From Acidovorax soli (GTDB taxonomy: Bacteria; Pseudomonadota; Gammaproteobacteria; Burkholderiales; Burkholderiaceae_C): a DNA stretch of 64,000 bases. Shown here one piece after another: positions 63,849 to 64,000 of this stretch (position 1 is the first letter of the stretch; each line of letters starts with the position of its first letter). The position numbers and the translations under genes are program-made. Under the pieces are notes generated by a model that worked only from the letters and a program-made list of their open reading frames with translations, had not been told where the DNA came from and searched no databases. Location of the stretch: the NCBI RefSeq assembly GCF_900107605.1, contig NZ_FNQJ01000006.1, forward strand, positions 93,877 through 157,876. The letters are read 5' to 3'.

Positions 63849-64000
63849 ATGAAAATCCTGGTCCCAGTCAAACGCGTGGTGGACTACAACGTGAAAGTCC
63901 GCGTGAAATCGGACGGCAGCGGAGTGGACATTGCCAACGTGAAGATGAGCATGAACCCGTTTGACGAAATCGCCGTTGAAGAGGCGGTGCGCCTGAAAGA
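63849..64000 (+). CDS. etfB: Electron transfer flavoprotein beta subunit, N-terminal part (3' end outside window)
   Basis: The first 50 residues of EtfB are visible: [20 protein letters not shown], then the conserved [22 protein letters not shown] accepts electrons from the acyl-CoA dehydrogenases encoded just upstream and passes them to ETF-ubiquinone oxidoreductase. ACAAGGAAA lies upstream of the ATG at 63849. The gene continues past base 64000; etfA would be expected next. Confidence 0.94.
   Translation, partial: MKILVPVKRVVDYNVKVRVKSDGSGVDIANVKMSMNPFDEIAVEEAVRLK

Overview
The window is chromosomal DNA of high G+C content from a betaproteobacterium, most likely family Comamonadaceae (Acidovorax-like). 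This rests on gene content read from the sequence: a complete division and cell-wall (dcw) cluster in canonical order, a DksA with a reduced zinc finger, two Omp32-like porins, a Bug-family solute-binding protein, and two dispersed intergenic repeat families that I associate with this family. No tRNA, rRNA, CRISPR array, insertion sequence or prophage gene was found. The coding density is very high and most neighbouring genes overlap by 1-4 bases.

Layout. 1-5010: the C-terminal part of a Zn/Cd/Pb-type P1B ATPase, a CobW-type (COG0523) GTPase with a His-rich loop, DksA with an Ala/Lys-rich N-terminal tail, and a large STAS-domain protein. 5083-7059: the HslVU protease. 7060-26163: an upstream regulatory region with four AAGTG boxes at exact 10-bp spacing (probable MraZ operator), then mraZ-rsmH-ftsL-ftsI-murE-murF-mraY-murD-ftsW-murG-murC-ddl-ftsQ-ftsA-ftsZ-lpxC, all on the + strand. 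26293-28634: a 58-residue membrane protein, a TPP riboswitch and thiC. 28812-38739: type II secretion genes, with gspC on the + strand divergent from gspGHIJKLMNDE on the - strand; gspF is not present. 38729-41875 (- strand): cobC-like phosphatase, cobS and ilvA. Upstream of ilvA is a candidate small RNA or attenuator with a strong intrinsic terminator. 42216-46455: an OsmC-family protein, coq7 (- strand) and two porins. 46735-53588: a peptide-type ABC transporter operon with an M20 amidohydrolase inserted between the permease and binding-protein genes. 53637-64000: a LysR regulator divergent from a beta-oxidation cluster (FadB-like protein, thiolase, two acyl-CoA dehydrogenases, crotonase, CoA transferase, Bug-type binding protein, start of etfB) that resembles pim-type dicarboxylate degradation clusters.

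How it works together. The dcw block makes lipid II and the divisome and ends with lpxC for lipid A. The T2SS block builds the secretin, pseudopilus and assembly ATPase. The last block could take up an organic acid, activate it by CoA transfer, run beta-oxidation and pass electrons to ETF.

The most unusual signals are: (1) a dispersed hairpin repeat (here R1) that sits both between genes as terminator-like hairpins and inside the reading frames of gspD (signal peptide), murG, murC and cobS; (2) a G/C-rich repeat (R2) that supplies almost the whole prepilin leader of gspH; (3) the four-box MraZ array; (4) a roughly 130-nt RNA candidate upstream of ilvA with anti-Shine-Dalgarno CCUCC motifs; (5) a 25-bp inverted repeat that exactly fills the cobS-cobC junction; (6) a duplicated LysR operator in front of the beta-oxidation operon.
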